64,000 bases of DNA from positions 46,647 to 110,646 of the forward strand of contig NZ_BJZP01000015.1 in NCBI RefSeq assembly GCF_007992095.1. The letters are read 5' to 3'. Numbering within the stretch: position 1 is the first letter of the stretch; each line of letters opens with the position of its first letter. The DNA is from Paenirhizobium naphthalenivorans (lineage in GTDB: Bacteria > Pseudomonadota > Alphaproteobacteria > Rhizobiales > Rhizobiaceae). Made by a program: the position numbers and the translations under genes. The notes under the pieces are model-generated. The model made no database searches, had not been told where the DNA came from, and saw only the letters and a program-made list of their open reading frames with translations. Of this stretch, positions 9,499 through 19,249 are shown in pieces.

Positions 9499-10488
9499 TC
9501 AGCTTTCCGGCAATTGCGGCGCGTCGTTCGCTGCACCGGTTTCCGGCTGCGGATCGCCGCCGGGAATGAAGGCGTCGAAGGCGGCCAGCGCCTGGGCGCG
9601 ATAGCGGTCACGCTCCTGCAGGACTTCGTGCATCGCCCCCGGCACGGGCACGAGCTGGCCGGCGCGGAAATATTGCGACAGTTTTTCCTGATAATGAAAC
9701 GGAACGATCGGGTCGTTGCCCGGCGCGATGATCACGGTCGGCACGGTGATCGATGCAAGATGCTTCGGCGACGACACGCGACGGATCGTCTCCTGTGCCT
9801 CATAGAGCCAGCGCGCCGTGGGCGGTCCGAGCGCCAGTTGCGGGTGCGCCTTGAGGATGTCGACATTGCGCTGGTAGCGCAGTGGATCTGAGGTCAGGGG
9901 GTTGTCGTCGTAGGGTTTCGTCGGATCGTCAGACGTCAGGCAAATGCGGCCGAGGCCGGTGAATGTTGCAAGCGTCACGATGCGGTGGATGTTCTTCGGC
10001 GAGAGCTTCTGTCCGCCCAGGCCAATGAAGGGCGCTGTCAGCACCATGCGATCGATGCGGTTGGCCAGTCGCGGTGCCGCTGAAAGGGCGATCAGTCCGC
10101 CGGTCGAATGGGCTAGCAGGAAGAAGGGAAGGCGAGCATCCGGCAGGACGATTTGCTCGAGGAAGATCTCCAGATCCCGGACATAATCCGAAAAGCGATG
10201 AACATGGCCCTTGCGGGTGTTCTTCAGCAAGCGTTGCGAGCCCCCCTGGCCGCGGAAATCATAGGTCGCGACCCAAAGTCCGCGCTGATTGAGGTCGCGG
10301 ATGGTCTCGAAATATTTCTCGATTGCCTCGTTTCGGCCATGCAGCAGCACGACGGTTCCCTTGGCGACGGAGGCGTCGGAGCGGAAGACCGCATAGCGTA
10401 GCTGGGCACCGCGATAGCCGGTGAAGAAGCCGGTGACGGGATTGCCAGGAATGGGGTTGCCGGGTGTGGCGTAAAGGATGGGGTCCAT
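9499..10488 (-). CDS. Alpha/beta hydrolase, lysophospholipase-like
   Basis: A 329-residue serine hydrolase similar to the PldB/monoacylglycerol-lipase group (Hydrolase_4). The oxyanion region V-L-L-H-G-R-N-E lies near residue 47. The nucleophile elbow A-H-S-T-G-G places the Ser at about 128. The acid and His fit P-G-N-D-P-I-V and G-A-M-H-E-V-L near the C-terminus. I chose the ATG at 10488 (M-D-P-I-L-Y) over the frame's open extension to 10551. It converges on hisN with only four bases between the stops. The substrate is not predictable. Confidence 0.8.
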   Translation of the reverse strand: MDPILYATPGNPIPGNPVTGFFTGYRGAQLRYAVFRSDASVAKGTVVLLHGRNEAIEKYFETIRDLNQRGLWVATYDFRGQGGSQRLLKNTRKGHVHRFSDYVRDLEIFLEQIVLPDARLPFFLLAHSTGGLIALSAAPRLANRIDRMVLTAPFIGLGGQKLSPKNIHRIVTLATFTGLGRICLTSDDPTKPYDDNPLTSDPLRYQRNVDILKAHPQLALGPPTARWLYEAQETIRRVSSPKHLASITVPTVIIAPGNDPIVPFHYQEKLSQYFRAGQLVPVPGAMHEVLQERDRYRAQALAAFDAFIPGGDPQPETGAANDAPQLPES

Positions 10489-10569
10489 GCTCGCATTCGC
10501 CGATTTATGTGCAGGCGCAACCGCTGCTCTCGGACAAAGGGATAGGGACAAGGTCCGTCGAGGTCAAAG

Positions 10570-10616
10570 AAAAAAGCCGGAACCGGTCACGGGGGGGACT
10601 AGAGGGCGGTTCCGGC
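10570..10616 (-). terminator. Perfect 10-bp stem terminator (minus strand) upstream of the hydrolase gene
   Basis: GCCGGAACCG (10616-10607 on the minus strand) pairs perfectly with CGGTTCCGGC (10585-10576) and is followed by six T (10575-10570). No protein gene on this strand lies just upstream of it, so it probably ends a non-coding transcript (see the ncRNA entry at 10570-10715). Confidence 0.7.
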
Positions 10617-10715
10617 GAAGGGGGGCCGGAAAGGGAAGGGACGGTTGCTTCCGGCCATCGGTTGCGAGGCATCCGATGTAGGCTTTCTCGCATCAATGCC
10701 TTGAACGGCCGCTGA
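10570..10715 (-). ncRNA. Candidate small RNA of unknown family
   Basis: Minus-strand sequence between the hsp20 promoter and the hydrolase gene folds by eye into a series of hairpins. AGGC/GCCT comes first, then CATCGG/CCGATG, GGCCGGAA/TTCCGGCC with a pyrimidine-rich loop (CCCTTCCCTT), and finally the perfect terminator stem plus T6. No protein reading frame here is convincing. The architecture resembles alphaproteobacterial trans-acting sRNAs, but I do not recognise the family and no clear promoter was found, so the 5' end is arbitrary. Confidence 0.4.
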
Positions 10716-10770
10716 AGCCTCCGTTCACATTCAATTCATCGATCCGAGAACTCGGCGAGGGGCGCGCGGG

Positions 10771-10799
10771 CTTGAAACCCAAGGCGGCGGCTCCCATTT
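10771..10799 (+). promoter_or_regulatory. RpoH (sigma-32) heat-shock promoter of hsp20
   Basis: CTTGAAA (10771-10777) and CCCATTT (10793-10799) are separated by 15 bases. The -35 is the exact sigma-32 consensus and the -10 matches C-C-C-A-T-N-T. The expected start near 10806 leaves a leader of about 95 bases, the size needed for a ROSE element. Confidence 0.75.
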
Positions 10800-10805
10800 C
10801 ATTGG

Positions 10806-10900
10806 AGTGGTCGCCAATCAGGGATCGCATTCCATTTCGTCGCCGCCAGCAAGGGGCGATGAACGAGAAAACCGCAAAACGTCGCTTCAAGGAGGACATC
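10806..10900 (+). promoter_or_regulatory. ROSE-like RNA thermometer in the hsp20 leader
   Basis: The hsp20 leader ends in a small hairpin in which TCGCT (10882-10886, the U-Y-G-C-U box) faces the Shine-Dalgarno AGGAGGA (10890-10896) across a three-base loop. This is the hallmark of ROSE thermometers, which mask the ribosome site until heat melts the stem. A second hairpin (10838-10844 with 10855-10861) precedes it. ROSE elements are common upstream of rhizobial small heat-shock genes. Boundaries are approximate. Confidence 0.7.
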
Positions 10901-11368
10901 ATGCGTCACGTCGATTTTTCCCCACTCTACCGCTCTACCGTCGGCTTCGATCGGCTGTTCACCATGCTGGACAGCCTCGGTCAGCCGGAGCAGACCCAGA
11001 CCTATCCGCCCTACAATATCGAGCGTACTGGCGAGACCACCTATCGCATCACCATGGCTGTGGCTGGTTTCGACGAAACCGAGCTTTCGATCGAAGCCCA
11101 TGCCCATGTACTGACGGTGAAGGGCGAGAAGGCCGAGGAAGACAAGGCCGAGCAGAGCGAACTCCTCTACCGCGGTATTGCCAAGCGCGCCTTTGAGCGA
11201 CGCTTTCAGCTTGCCGACCATGTGGAGGTGCAGAGCGCTTCGCTGAAGAACGGTCTGCTGCACATTGATCTCTTGCGCAACATTCCCGAGGCGATGAAGC
11301 CGCGCAGGATTGCGATCAGCGCCGAGGCGGCGAGCGCCCCCAAGGCGATCGAGGCCCGCGTCGCCTGA
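10901..11368 (+). CDS. Small heat-shock protein, Hsp20/IbpA class A
   Basis: A 155-residue chaperone with the alpha-crystallin domain at about 35-135. It starts M-R-H-V-D-F-S-P-L-Y-R-S-T-V-G-F-D-R-L-F like E. coli IbpA and rhizobial class A Hsp20 proteins. The core reads Y-N-I-E-R-T-G and I-T-M-A-V-A-G-F. It holds unfolded proteins during heat stress for refolding by DnaK and ClpB. The frame is open further upstream, but the ATG at 10901 has the perfect AAGGAGGACATC site and lies behind the RpoH promoter and thermometer, so it is the start. Confidence 0.93.
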   Translation: MRHVDFSPLYRSTVGFDRLFTMLDSLGQPEQTQTYPPYNIERTGETTYRITMAVAGFDETELSIEAHAHVLTVKGEKAEEDKAEQSELLYRGIAKRAFERRFQLADHVEVQSASLKNGLLHIDLLRNIPEAMKPRRIAISAEAASAPKAIEARVA

Positions 11369-11456
11369 TCGGCGCGTCTGGCGTTCATTCAATTAATAAG
11401 GGCGGCTCCCGGACGGGAGGCGCCCTTTTTCGTGGCCATGCCTCGGGTGCGGCCGA

Positions 11457-12506
11457 TCAGGCCAGCACTTCAAGGAAACGGTCGACGTCATCTTGCGTCG
11501 TGGCGAAGCTTGTCACCAGGCGGATCAGCATCTCGTCTTGCTGGAGCAGGTTTGGGGTTTCTACAGGCACGGGCCAGTCGTAGAACTTGGCGCCACGGCT
11601 TTCGGCAAGGGCTGCGGCTTCTTTGGGCAGGACGGTGAAAACCTCATTGGTTGTCGTGCTCCAGGCAAGCCTGCTCTTTGCCGAGGCGGCGATGCCGGCG
11701 CGCAGTCTGTCGGCCATGGCGTTGGCATTCCGGGCGAGTTCAAGCCAGAGGCCGCCCTCGAGATAGGCCTCGAATTGCGCCGAGATGAAACGGGTCTTGG
11801 AAAAGAGCTGGGCCGAGCGCTTGCGAATGAAGGGCATTTCGCTCGCCAGTTCCGGCTTCAAGAAGATGATCGCCTCTGCGCACCAGCAACCGTTCTTGGT
11901 GGCACCGAAGGAGAGGATGTCGACGCCGCGCTTCCAGGTCATGTCGGCCGGGCTGGCGTCAAGCGCGACCAGCGCATTGGCGAAGCGCGCGCCGTCCATG
12001 TGGAGTGGCAGATTGTTCGCCCGTGCGATGGCGCCGATCGCCGCGATCTCGTCGAGCGTGTAAATGGTTCCCGATTCCGTCGCTTGGGTGATGGTGACGG
12101 CCATGGGACGGCCCTGATGCACGGCGCCGGGCGGGAAGCGACCAATCGCGGCGGCCAGTGCATCCTTGTCGATCTTGCCGCCGGGGCCGGGAACAGGGAC
12201 CAGCCGGCAGGCGCCGGTCAGGAACTCCGGCGCGCCGCACTCGTCGGCCGTCACGTGGGCCTCCGAATGACAGAAGGTGACGCCGCCGGGTCTGGCGACG
12301 GCGGCGAGCGCCAGTGAGTTGGCTGCGGTGCCGGTTCCGACGAAGTAGACGGCGACCTCGCGCTGGAACAGTTCGTTGAAACGTTCCTCCATGTGACGGT
12401 CGAGATCGCTGGTACCATAGGCGGCGGCATAGCCTGCGGCTTCGCGCGCCAGGCTTTCGGCGATCTTGGGATGGGCGCCGGCCCAATTGTCGGAGGCGAA
12501 AAACAT
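11457..12506 (-). CDS. ltaE: Low-specificity L-threonine aldolase
   Basis: A 349-residue fold-type I PLP enzyme that cleaves L-threonine and L-allo-threonine to glycine and acetaldehyde. It starts M-F-F-A-S-D-N-W-A-G-A-H-P, and has Y-G-T-S-D-L-D near residue 30, C-H-S-E-A-H-V for cofactor stacking, L-H-M-D-G-A-R-F-A-N and the lysine motif S-F-G-A-T-K-N-G. The ATG at 12506 fits the family N-terminus better than the open extension to 12575. It is divergent from gltB with a 419-base intergenic region. Confidence 0.9.
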   Translation of the reverse strand: MFFASDNWAGAHPKIAESLAREAAGYAAAYGTSDLDRHMEERFNELFQREVAVYFVGTGTAANSLALAAVARPGGVTFCHSEAHVTADECGAPEFLTGACRLVPVPGPGGKIDKDALAAAIGRFPPGAVHQGRPMAVTITQATESGTIYTLDEIAAIGAIARANNLPLHMDGARFANALVALDASPADMTWKRGVDILSFGATKNGCWCAEAIIFLKPELASEMPFIRKRSAQLFSKTRFISAQFEAYLEGGLWLELARNANAMADRLRAGIAASAKSRLAWSTTTNEVFTVLPKEAAALAESRGAKFYDWPVPVETPNLLQQDEMLIRLVTSFATTQDDVDRFLEVLA

Positions 12507-12640
12507 GACAATAATTCCGTGTGGGAGAGGTGAAATCGGTAAGCGCCAGATTAGGGATTTCACGGGCCTGATCAATCTATTCCGTATCGGACCGATATCG
12601 CTTTATACGTTTGCGCAATAAGCCTCGATAAAGATGCGAG

Positions 12641-12663
12641 ATTGAGCAAGAAAATTACTCAAT
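12641..12663. promoter_or_regulatory. Inverted repeat upstream of gltB (candidate operator 1)
   Basis: ATTGAG and CTCAAT form a perfect inverted repeat around an 11-base AT-rich centre. Its position about 260 bases before the gltB start in an AT-rich region is compatible with an Lrp-type or LysR-type site. The binding protein is not identified. Confidence 0.35.
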
Positions 12664-12760
12664 TGCGCATAGGGCGGCAATTAAAGGTATGTTGCGGCGA
12701 TAATTTTTTTTCGAGGTGCCTTGCGTCGGCATGCGGTTTCTGTCATAGAAAATTGAAAAA

Positions 12761-12781
12761 TAGGTCAGAGCGATTGACCTA
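12761..12781. promoter_or_regulatory. 21-bp palindrome upstream of gltB (candidate operator 2)
   Basis: TAGGTCA and TGACCTA form a perfect 7-bp inverted repeat separated by 7 bases. It lies 145 bases before the gltB start. The size and symmetry suit a dimeric regulator. The identity is unknown. Confidence 0.4.
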
Positions 12782-12925
12782 ATTCAAAGCTCTTGAGCCG
12801 GCTCGGTTCGCTTGTCATGATGGTGAGAGCAATTTCCACCAGAGTGAAGCGACTGCGCTGGCGTCGGTGTCAGCGATTCTGGCAAGTTTCGTCCGGGTAT
12901 CCGGGCCCATTTTGGAGGGAAGGCA

Positions 12926-15900
12926 ATGACCAAGATGACGCCATCCGAAGAGATCATGCAGGCATCCACCGTGGCGCACGACGATTCCGCCGTGCGAACG
13001 GCAGCCTATGGTCTTCCCGCCAAGCAGGGTCTCTACGACCCGCGGAACGAGCACGACGCCTGCGGCGTCGGCTTCATCGCCCATATGAAGGGGCAGAAGT
13101 CGCACCAGATCGTCAAGGATGGTCTGTTCATCCTGGAAAACCTCACCCATCGCGGCGCCGTCGGGGCCGATCCGCTGATGGGCGACGGCGCGGGTCTTCT
13201 GGTGCAGATCCCGGACCGCTTCTTCCGCGAGGAAATGGCCAAGCAGGGCATCACCCTGCCGAAGGCCGGCGAATACGCCGTCGGCCATTTCTTCTTCCCG
13301 CAGGACGAGGCGCAGATCGCCCATTTCAAGACAGTCATCGCCGACGTCTGTCAGGCCGAAGGGCAGGAGCTGATCGGCTATCGCGACGTGCCGGTCGACA
13401 ACTCGTCGTTGTCCAAGGCGCCTGACATCGCCGCGACCGAACCTCGCCATATTCAGGTCTTCATCGGCGCCGGCCGCGATGCCGCGACCCAGGAGCAGTT
13501 CGAGCGTCGTCTCTTCCTGCTGCGCAAGGTCATCTCCAACCGCATCTATGACGAGTTCAAGGGCGAGGAGATCGGCTTCTATCCGGTGTCGCTGTCCTCT
13601 TCGACGATCGTCTACAAGGGCATGTTCCTCGCCTATCAGGTCGGGGCATACTATAAGGATCTTGCTGATCCACGCTTCGAGTCGGCCGTGGCGCTTGTCC
13701 ACCAGCGCTTCTCGACCAATACCTTCCCGTCGTGGAAGCTGGCGCATCCCTACCGTATGGTCGCCCACAACGGCGAAATCAACACGCTTCGCGGCAACGT
13801 CAACTGGATGGCGGCGCGTCAGGCTTCGGTCTCGTCGCCCTTGTTTGGTCCGGACATCTCCAAGCTTTGGCCGATCTCTTACGAAGGCCAGTCGGACACC
13901 GCCTGCTTCGACAATGCGCTCGAGTTCCTCCAGCGGGGCGGTTATCCGTTGGCGCATGCCGTCATGATGCTGATCCCGGAGGCATGGGCCGGCAACCAGC
14001 TGATGAGCCCCGAGCGTAAGGCATTCTACGAGTATCATGCCGCTTTGATGGAGCCGTGGGACGGCCCGGCGGCGGTATGCTTCACCGACGGCCGACAGAT
14101 CGGCGCCACGCTCGACCGTAACGGCCTTCGGCCGGCCCGCTATCTCGTCACCAACGACGATCGCGTCATCCTGGCGTCGGAAGCCGGTACATTGCCGGTT
14201 CCCGAGGAGAGCATCATCAAGAAATGGCGCCTGCAGCCGGGCAAGATGCTGCTGATTGACATGGAGAAGGGGCGCATCGTTTCCGACGAGGAGGTGAAGT
14301 CCGATCTCGCCATGGGGCATCCCTATCGCGAGTGGCTGGACCGTACCCAGCTGATCCTCGAAGACCTGAAGCCGGTGGAGCCGCGCGCATTGCGGCGCGA
14401 CGTCTCGCTGCTCGATCGCCAGCAGGCTTTCGGTTACACGATCGAAGACACCAAGCTTCTGATGTCGCCGATGGCCACGACCGGTCAGGAGGCAATCGGC
14501 TCGATGGGTACCGATACGCCGATTTCCGCCATGTCGCAGAAGTCGAAGCTGCTTTACACCTATTTCAAGCAGAACTTCGCCCAGGTGACCAACCCGCCGA
14601 TCGACCCGATCCGCGAAGAGCTGGTGATGAGCCTGGTGTCGTTCATCGGCCCGCGCCCGAACATTCTCGACCACGCCGGCATGGCCCATGCCAAGCGGCT
14701 GGAAGTTCGCCAGCCGATCCTGACCAATGGCGATCTCGAGAAGATCCGTTCGATCGGCCATACCGAGGATCGCTTCGACACCAAGACGCTGGACTTCACC
14801 TATGACGCCGAGCGCGGCGCCGAAGGCATGCCGGAAATGCTCGAGCGCCTGTGCGAACGGGCCGAGGCAGCGGTTCGCGGTGGCTACAACATCATCGTGT
14901 TGTCCGACCGCCAGCTCGGCCCGGACCGTATCGCCATCCCGGCGCTTCTGGCGACGGCAGCCGTGCACCATCACCTGATCCGCAAGGGGCTTCGCACCTC
15001 GGTTGGCCTCGTGGTCGAATCGGGCGAGCCGCGTGAAGTGCATCACTTCTGCTGTCTCGCCGGTTTTGGCGCGGAAGCAATCAACCCCTATCTCGCCTTC
15101 GACACCCTGCTCGACATGCACAAGCATGGCGAGTTCCCCAAGGAAGTGTCGGAAGACGAGGTTGTCTACCGCTTCATCAAGGCGGTCGGGAAGGGCATTC
15201 TCAAGGTTATGTCCAAGATGGGCATTTCGACCTACCAGTCCTATTGCGGCGCGCAGATCTTCGACGCGGTCGGCCTGTCGTCGGAACTGGTCGAAAAGTA
15301 TTTCTTCGGGACCGCCACCACGATCGAGGGCATCGGTCTTGTCGAGATCGCCGAGGAAACCGTCTCCCGTCACAAGGCAGCCTTCGGTAAGGATCCTATT
15401 CTCGCCAATGCGCTCGACATCGGCGGCGAGTATGCCTTCCGCATGCGTGGCGAAAATCACGCCTGGAGCCCGGACTCGATCGCGGCCCTGCAGCATGCCG
15501 TGCGCGGCAATAGTCAGGAACGCTACCGTGAATTCGCCAAGATGGTCAACGAGACGACGCTGCGTCTCAATACCATCCGTGGCCTGTTCAAGATCAAGAG
15601 TGCCGAGACGCTTGGCCGCAAGCCGATCTCGATCGACGAGGTCGAGCCGGCAGCCGAAATAGTCAAGCGCTTTGCAACCGGCGCCATGTCCTTCGGTTCG
15701 ATCAGCCGCGAAGCGCATACCACGCTGGCCATTGCGATGAACAAGATCGGTGGCAAGTCGAACACCGGTGAAGGCGGCGAGGAAAGCGATCGCTACATGC
15801 CGCTGCCGAATGGTTCGATGAACCCGGAACGCTCGGCGATCAAGCAGGTCGCATCCGGCCGCTTCGGTGTCACCACCGAATACCTGGTCAATGCCGATAT

Positions 15901-17647
15901 GTTGCAGATCAAGGTGGCACAGGGGGCCAAGCCCGGTGAGGGCGGACAGTTGCCCGGCCACAAGGTCGATGCGACGATCGCCAAGACCCGCCACTCGACC
16001 CCAGGTGTCGGCCTGATCTCGCCGCCGCCACACCACGACATCTATTCGATCGAGGACCTGGCGCAGCTGATCTTCGACCTGAAGAACGTCAATCCGGTGG
16101 CCGATGTCTCGGTCAAGCTCGTCTCGGAAGTGGGTGTCGGCACGGTTGCTGCCGGGGTCGCCAAGGCGCGCGCCGATCATATCACGATCTCCGGCTTCGA
16201 CGGCGGCACCGGCGCGTCGCCGCTGACCTCGCTGAAGCATGCCGGCTCGCCATGGGAAATCGGTCTTGCCGAAACCCAGCAGACGCTGGTGCTCAACGGT
16301 CTGCGCTCGCGAATCGCCCTTCAGGTCGACGGCGGTCTCAAGACCGGCCGTGACGTCATCATCGGTGCGCTGCTCGGGGCCGACGAATTCGGTTTCGCTA
16401 CCGCGCCGCTGATCGCCGCCGGCTGCATCATGATGCGCAAATGCCACCTCAATACCTGCCCGGTCGGCGTCGCCACCCAGGACCCGGTTCTGCGTAAACG
16501 CTTCAAGGGTACGCCGGAGCATGTCGTCAACTACTTCTTCTTCGTCGCCGAGGAAGTGCGTGAGATCCTCGCATCACTGGGCGTTGCCCGGCTCGACGAG
16601 ATCATCGGCGCGTCCGAGCTGCTCGAAAAGGAGGAGATGCTGGCGCATTGGAAGGCCAAGGGTCTCGACTTCTCGAAGATCTTCCACAAGGTTGAGGCAC
16701 CGAAGCCTGCCACCTATTGGACCGAGCGGCAGAAGCACCCGATCGACGACGTGCTGGATCGCAGGCTGATCGAAAAGGCCATGCCGGCTCTCGAGGCCAA
16801 GCAGCCGGTGGTGTTCGACATCGATATCAAGAACGTCGACCGTTCGGCCGGCGCCATGCTGTCCGGCGAGCTCGCCAAGCGCCATGGCCACAAGGGCCTG
16901 AAGGACGACACGATCCACGTTACGCTCAACGGCACGGCTGGCCAGTCCTTTGGCGCCTTCCTCGCCCGTGGCATTACCTTTGACCTCGTCGGCGACGGTA
17001 ATGACTATGTCGGCAAGGGCCTGTCGGGAGGACGCATCATCGTCCGTCCGCCGGAAAACACCAAGATCATCGCCGAAGAGTCGATCATCGTCGGCAACAC
17101 GGTGCTTTACGGAGCGATCGCCGGCGAATGCTACTTCCGCGGTGTGGCTGGCGAACGCTTCGCCGTGCGCAACTCGGGGGCGGTTGCTGTGGTCGAGGGC
17201 GTGGGTGACCATGGCTGCGAATACATGACGGGCGGTGTGGTCGTCGTGCTCGGCCAGACCGGACGCAATTTCGCGGCCGGCATGTCGGGCGGTGTAGCCT
17301 ATGTGCTGGACGAGAGCGGCGACTTCGCCTCGCGCTGCAACATGGCGATGGTCGAACTCGAGCCGGTTCCGGAAGAGGATGACATGCTTGAGAAGCTGCA
17401 CCATCACGGCGGCGACCTCATGCACAAGGGCCGTGTCGATGTGTCCGGTGACATGACCCGTCATGACGAGGAGCGTCTCTACCAGTTGATCTCGAACCAT
17501 CTGCACTACACGGGTTCGGCCCGCGCCAAGCAGATCCTCGACAACTGGGCCGGTTTCCGTCCGAAATTCCGCAAGGTCATGCCGGTCGAGTACCGTCGTG
17601 CGCTTGAGGAAATGGAACGCATGCGCATGGGAGTCGCGGCGGAATAG
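12926..17647 (+). CDS. gltB: Glutamate synthase (NADPH) large subunit
   Basis: A 1573-residue alpha subunit of NADPH-GOGAT, which converts glutamine and 2-oxoglutarate to two glutamates in ammonia assimilation. The N-terminal class II amidotransferase domain begins after a 45-residue leader: C46 in D-A-C-G-V-G-F becomes the catalytic N-terminal Cys after cleavage. The central domain and the FMN-binding synthase domain follow. The 3Fe-4S ligands are C1167, C1173 and C1178. The C-terminal GXGXG beta-helix is present (for example [12 protein letters not shown]). The length is normal. It is followed by gltD after 92 bases, so the two are probably co-transcribed. Confidence 0.98.
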   Translation: MTKMTPSEEIMQASTVAHDDSAVRTAAYGLPAKQGLYDPRNEHDACGVGFIAHMKGQKSHQIVKDGLFILENLTHRGAVGADPLMGDGAGLLVQIPDRFFREEMAKQGITLPKAGEYAVGHFFFPQDEAQIAHFKTVIADVCQAEGQELIGYRDVPVDNSSLSKAPDIAATEPRHIQVFIGAGRDAATQEQFERRLFLLRKVISNRIYDEFKGEEIGFYPVSLSSSTIVYKGMFLAYQVGAYYKDLADPRFESAVALVHQRFSTNTFPSWKLAHPYRMVAHNGEINTLRGNVNWMAARQASVSSPLFGPDISKLWPISYEGQSDTACFDNALEFLQRGGYPLAHAVMMLIPEAWAGNQLMSPERKAFYEYHAALMEPWDGPAAVCFTDGRQIGATLDRNGLRPARYLVTNDDRVILASEAGTLPVPEESIIKKWRLQPGKMLLIDMEKGRIVSDEEVKSDLAMGHPYREWLDRTQLILEDLKPVEPRALRRDVSLLDRQQAFGYTIEDTKLLMSPMATTGQEAIGSMGTDTPISAMSQKSKLLYTYFKQNFAQVTNPPIDPIREELVMSLVSFIGPRPNILDHAGMAHAKRLEVRQPILTNGDLEKIRSIGHTEDRFDTKTLDFTYDAERGAEGMPEMLERLCERAEAAVRGGYNIIVLSDRQLGPDRIAIPALLATAAVHHHLIRKGLRTSVGLVVESGEPREVHHFCCLAGFGAEAINPYLAFDTLLDMHKHGEFPKEVSEDEVVYRFIKAVGKGILKVMSKMGISTYQSYCGAQIFDAVGLSSELVEKYFFGTATTIEGIGLVEIAEETVSRHKAAFGKDPILANALDIGGEYAFRMRGENHAWSPDSIAALQHAVRGNSQERYREFAKMVNETTLRLNTIRGLFKIKSAETLGRKPISIDEVEPAAEIVKRFATGAMSFGSISREAHTTLAIAMNKIGGKSNTGEGGEESDRYMPLPNGSMNPERSAIKQVASGRFGVTTEYLVNADMLQIKVAQGAKPGEGGQLPGHKVDATIAKTRHSTPGVGLISPPPHHDIYSIEDLAQLIFDLKNVNPVADVSVKLVSEVGVGTVAAGVAKARADHITISGFDGGTGASPLTSLKHAGSPWEIGLAETQQTLVLNGLRSRIALQVDGGLKTGRDVIIGALLGADEFGFATAPLIAAGCIMMRKCHLNTCPVGVATQDPVLRKRFKGTPEHVVNYFFFVAEEVREILASLGVARLDEIIGASELLEKEEMLAHWKAKGLDFSKIFHKVEAPKPATYWTERQKHPIDDVLDRRLIEKAMPALEAKQPVVFDIDIKNVDRSAGAMLSGELAKRHGHKGLKDDTIHVTLNGTAGQSFGAFLARGITFDLVGDGNDYVGKGLSGGRIIVRPPENTKIIAEESIIVGNTVLYGAIAGECYFRGVAGERFAVRNSGAVAVVEGVGDHGCEYMTGGVVVVLGQTGRNFAAGMSGGVAYVLDESGDFASRCNMAMVELEPVPEEDDMLEKLHHHGGDLMHKGRVDVSGDMTRHDEERLYQLISNHLHYTGSARAKQILDNWAGFRPKFRKVMPVEYRRALEEMERMRMGVAAE

Positions 17648-17739
17648 CCGCCTTACGAAGCCGTCCCGCCCTTATGCGGCGGGACACCCTTCGGGCACGC
17701 AAACGTGCCGTCCACGAGATATTGAGCAGGATCTAAACT

Positions 17740-19194
17740 ATGGGCAAGGTTACAGGCTTTATGGAAATCGACCGGCAGGTGGCGAAGTATCAGCCCGCCT
17801 CCGACCGCATCCGCCATTTCCGTGAATTCACCATCCCGATGTCGGACGCCGAGGTCACCAAGCAGGCGGCGCGCTGCATGGACTGCGGCATCCCCTATTG
17901 CCACGGCCCAACTGGCTGCCCGGTGCACAACCAGATCCCCGATTGGAATGATCTGGTTTACAACGGCAAGTGGGAAGAGGCGATCCGCAACCTGCATTCG
18001 ACCAATAACTTCCCCGAATTCACCGGCCGCGTCTGTCCGGCGCCGTGCGAGGAGGCCTGCACGCTGAACCTCGAGGATACGCCGGTTGCGATCAAGACGG
18101 TCGAACAGGCGATTGCCGACAAGGCTTATGAACTGGGTTTCATCGTGCCGCAGCCGGCAACGGTGCATACCGGCAAGAAGGTCGCGATCATAGGCTCCGG
18201 CCCCTCGGGTATGGCTGCCGCCCAGCAGTTGGGTCGTGCCGGTCACGAAGTGCATGTCTACGAGCGCGAGACCAAGCCCGGCGGCCTGCTGCGGTATGGC
18301 ATTCCGGACTTCAAGATGGAGAAGAACTTCATCGATCGTCGTGTCGAGCAGATGGAGGGCGAAAACGTCACCTTCCATTGTGGGGTCAATGTCGGCGTCG
18401 ACGTCAAGGTCGAGAAGCTTCTGTCGGACTATGATGCCGTTCTCTACTGTGGTGGTTCTGAAACGCCGCGTGAGGCCGGCATTCCCGGCGTCGATTTCCA
18501 CGGCGTCTACGATGCAATGCCCTATCTCGTGCAGCAGAACCGTCGCGTTGGCCGCGAGAACATCGACAGCAACGGCTGGCCGTCGGATCCGATCCTGGCC
18601 GGTGGCAAGCATGTCGTCGTCGTTGGCGGTGGCGATACGGCTTCGGACTGTGTCGGCACGGCCTTCCGTCAGGGTGCGGTGAAGGTCACCCAGCTCGATA
18701 TTCGTCCGCGTCCGCCGGAAACCGAGGACAAGCTGGCCATCTGGCCGTTCTGGGCAACCAAGATGCGCACTTCGTCCAGTCAGGCCGAAGGTGCGATTCG
18801 CGAGTTCCAGGTTGGTACGCTCGAATTCGTCGGTGAGGACGGCGTGCTCACCGGCGTGAAGTGCTGCCAGGTCGACGAGAAGCGCAAGCCGATCGCCGGT
18901 TCGGAGTTCATCATCAAGGCTGATCTCGCCTTCATCGCGATCGGCTTCCGCGGTCCCTTCGCCGACAGCCTGCTGAAGGAACTGGACGGCAAGCTGACGC
19001 TCAATACCGACCGTCGCGGTTCGACCAATGTCGTAGCCAATGACCGTGACTACAAGACCTCGGTCGACAAGCTGTGGACTGCGGGCGACGTACGTCGCGG
19101 CCAGTCGCTGGTCGTCTGGGCTATCCGCGAAGGGCGTCAGGCGGCGCGCGCGATCGACGAGGCGTTGATGGGCGCAAGCGTCTTGCCGCGCTGA
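17740..19194 (+). CDS. gltD: Glutamate synthase (NADPH) small subunit
   Basis: A 484-residue beta subunit that passes electrons from NADPH through FAD and Fe-S clusters to GltB. The N-terminal part carries the cysteine motifs C-M-D-C-G-I-P-Y-C and C-P-A-P-C-E-E-A-C for 4Fe-4S clusters. An FAD-binding G-S-G-P-S-G-M-A-A-A follows near residue 150, and the NADPH-binding V-V-G-G-G-D-T-A-S-D lies near 295. The length is that of the family. A hairpin without a T-run lies between gltB and gltD and could stabilise or attenuate the message. Confidence 0.97.
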   Translation: MGKVTGFMEIDRQVAKYQPASDRIRHFREFTIPMSDAEVTKQAARCMDCGIPYCHGPTGCPVHNQIPDWNDLVYNGKWEEAIRNLHSTNNFPEFTGRVCPAPCEEACTLNLEDTPVAIKTVEQAIADKAYELGFIVPQPATVHTGKKVAIIGSGPSGMAAAQQLGRAGHEVHVYERETKPGGLLRYGIPDFKMEKNFIDRRVEQMEGENVTFHCGVNVGVDVKVEKLLSDYDAVLYCGGSETPREAGIPGVDFHGVYDAMPYLVQQNRRVGRENIDSNGWPSDPILAGGKHVVVVGGGDTASDCVGTAFRQGAVKVTQLDIRPRPPETEDKLAIWPFWATKMRTSSSQAEGAIREFQVGTLEFVGEDGVLTGVKCCQVDEKRKPIAGSEFIIKADLAFIAIGFRGPFADSLLKELDGKLTLNTDRRGSTNVVANDRDYKTSVDKLWTAGDVRRGQSLVVWAIREGRQAARAIDEALMGASVLPR

Positions 19195-19220
19195 ACGTTT
19201 CAAATCCTCAGCGATGCATT

Positions 19221-19249
19221 GGGCCGCGTTCGACGCGGCCCTTTCATTT
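19221..19249 (+). terminator. Rho-independent terminator of gltBD
   Basis: GGGCCGCG (19221-19228) pairs with CGCGGCCC (19234-19241) around a 5-base loop and is followed by TTTCATTT. It overlaps the stop codon of the convergent SGNH hydrolase gene. Confidence 0.75.

Larger units (their letters stand above)
12507..12925. other. Long regulatory intergenic region between ltaE and gltB
   Basis: This 419-base region contains no credible gene. The first 250 bases are AT-rich for this genome and include two perfect inverted repeats (separate entries). The GltB ribosome site GAGGGAAGG lies at its end. It must carry promoters for both divergent genes, but no -35/-10 pair stands out. Confidence 0.6.

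Noticed and set aside
12815..16522. A 1235-codon open frame on the strand opposite gltB
   Set aside because: It is a shadow of the high-GC codon pattern of gltB, shows no recognisable domain and has no ribosome site. Similar long shadows lie opposite gltD (17653-19401) and the chemoreceptor (27647-29053).
17648..17739. Terminator between gltB and gltD
   Set aside because: There is a GC hairpin but no T-run, and gltBD are normally co-transcribed.
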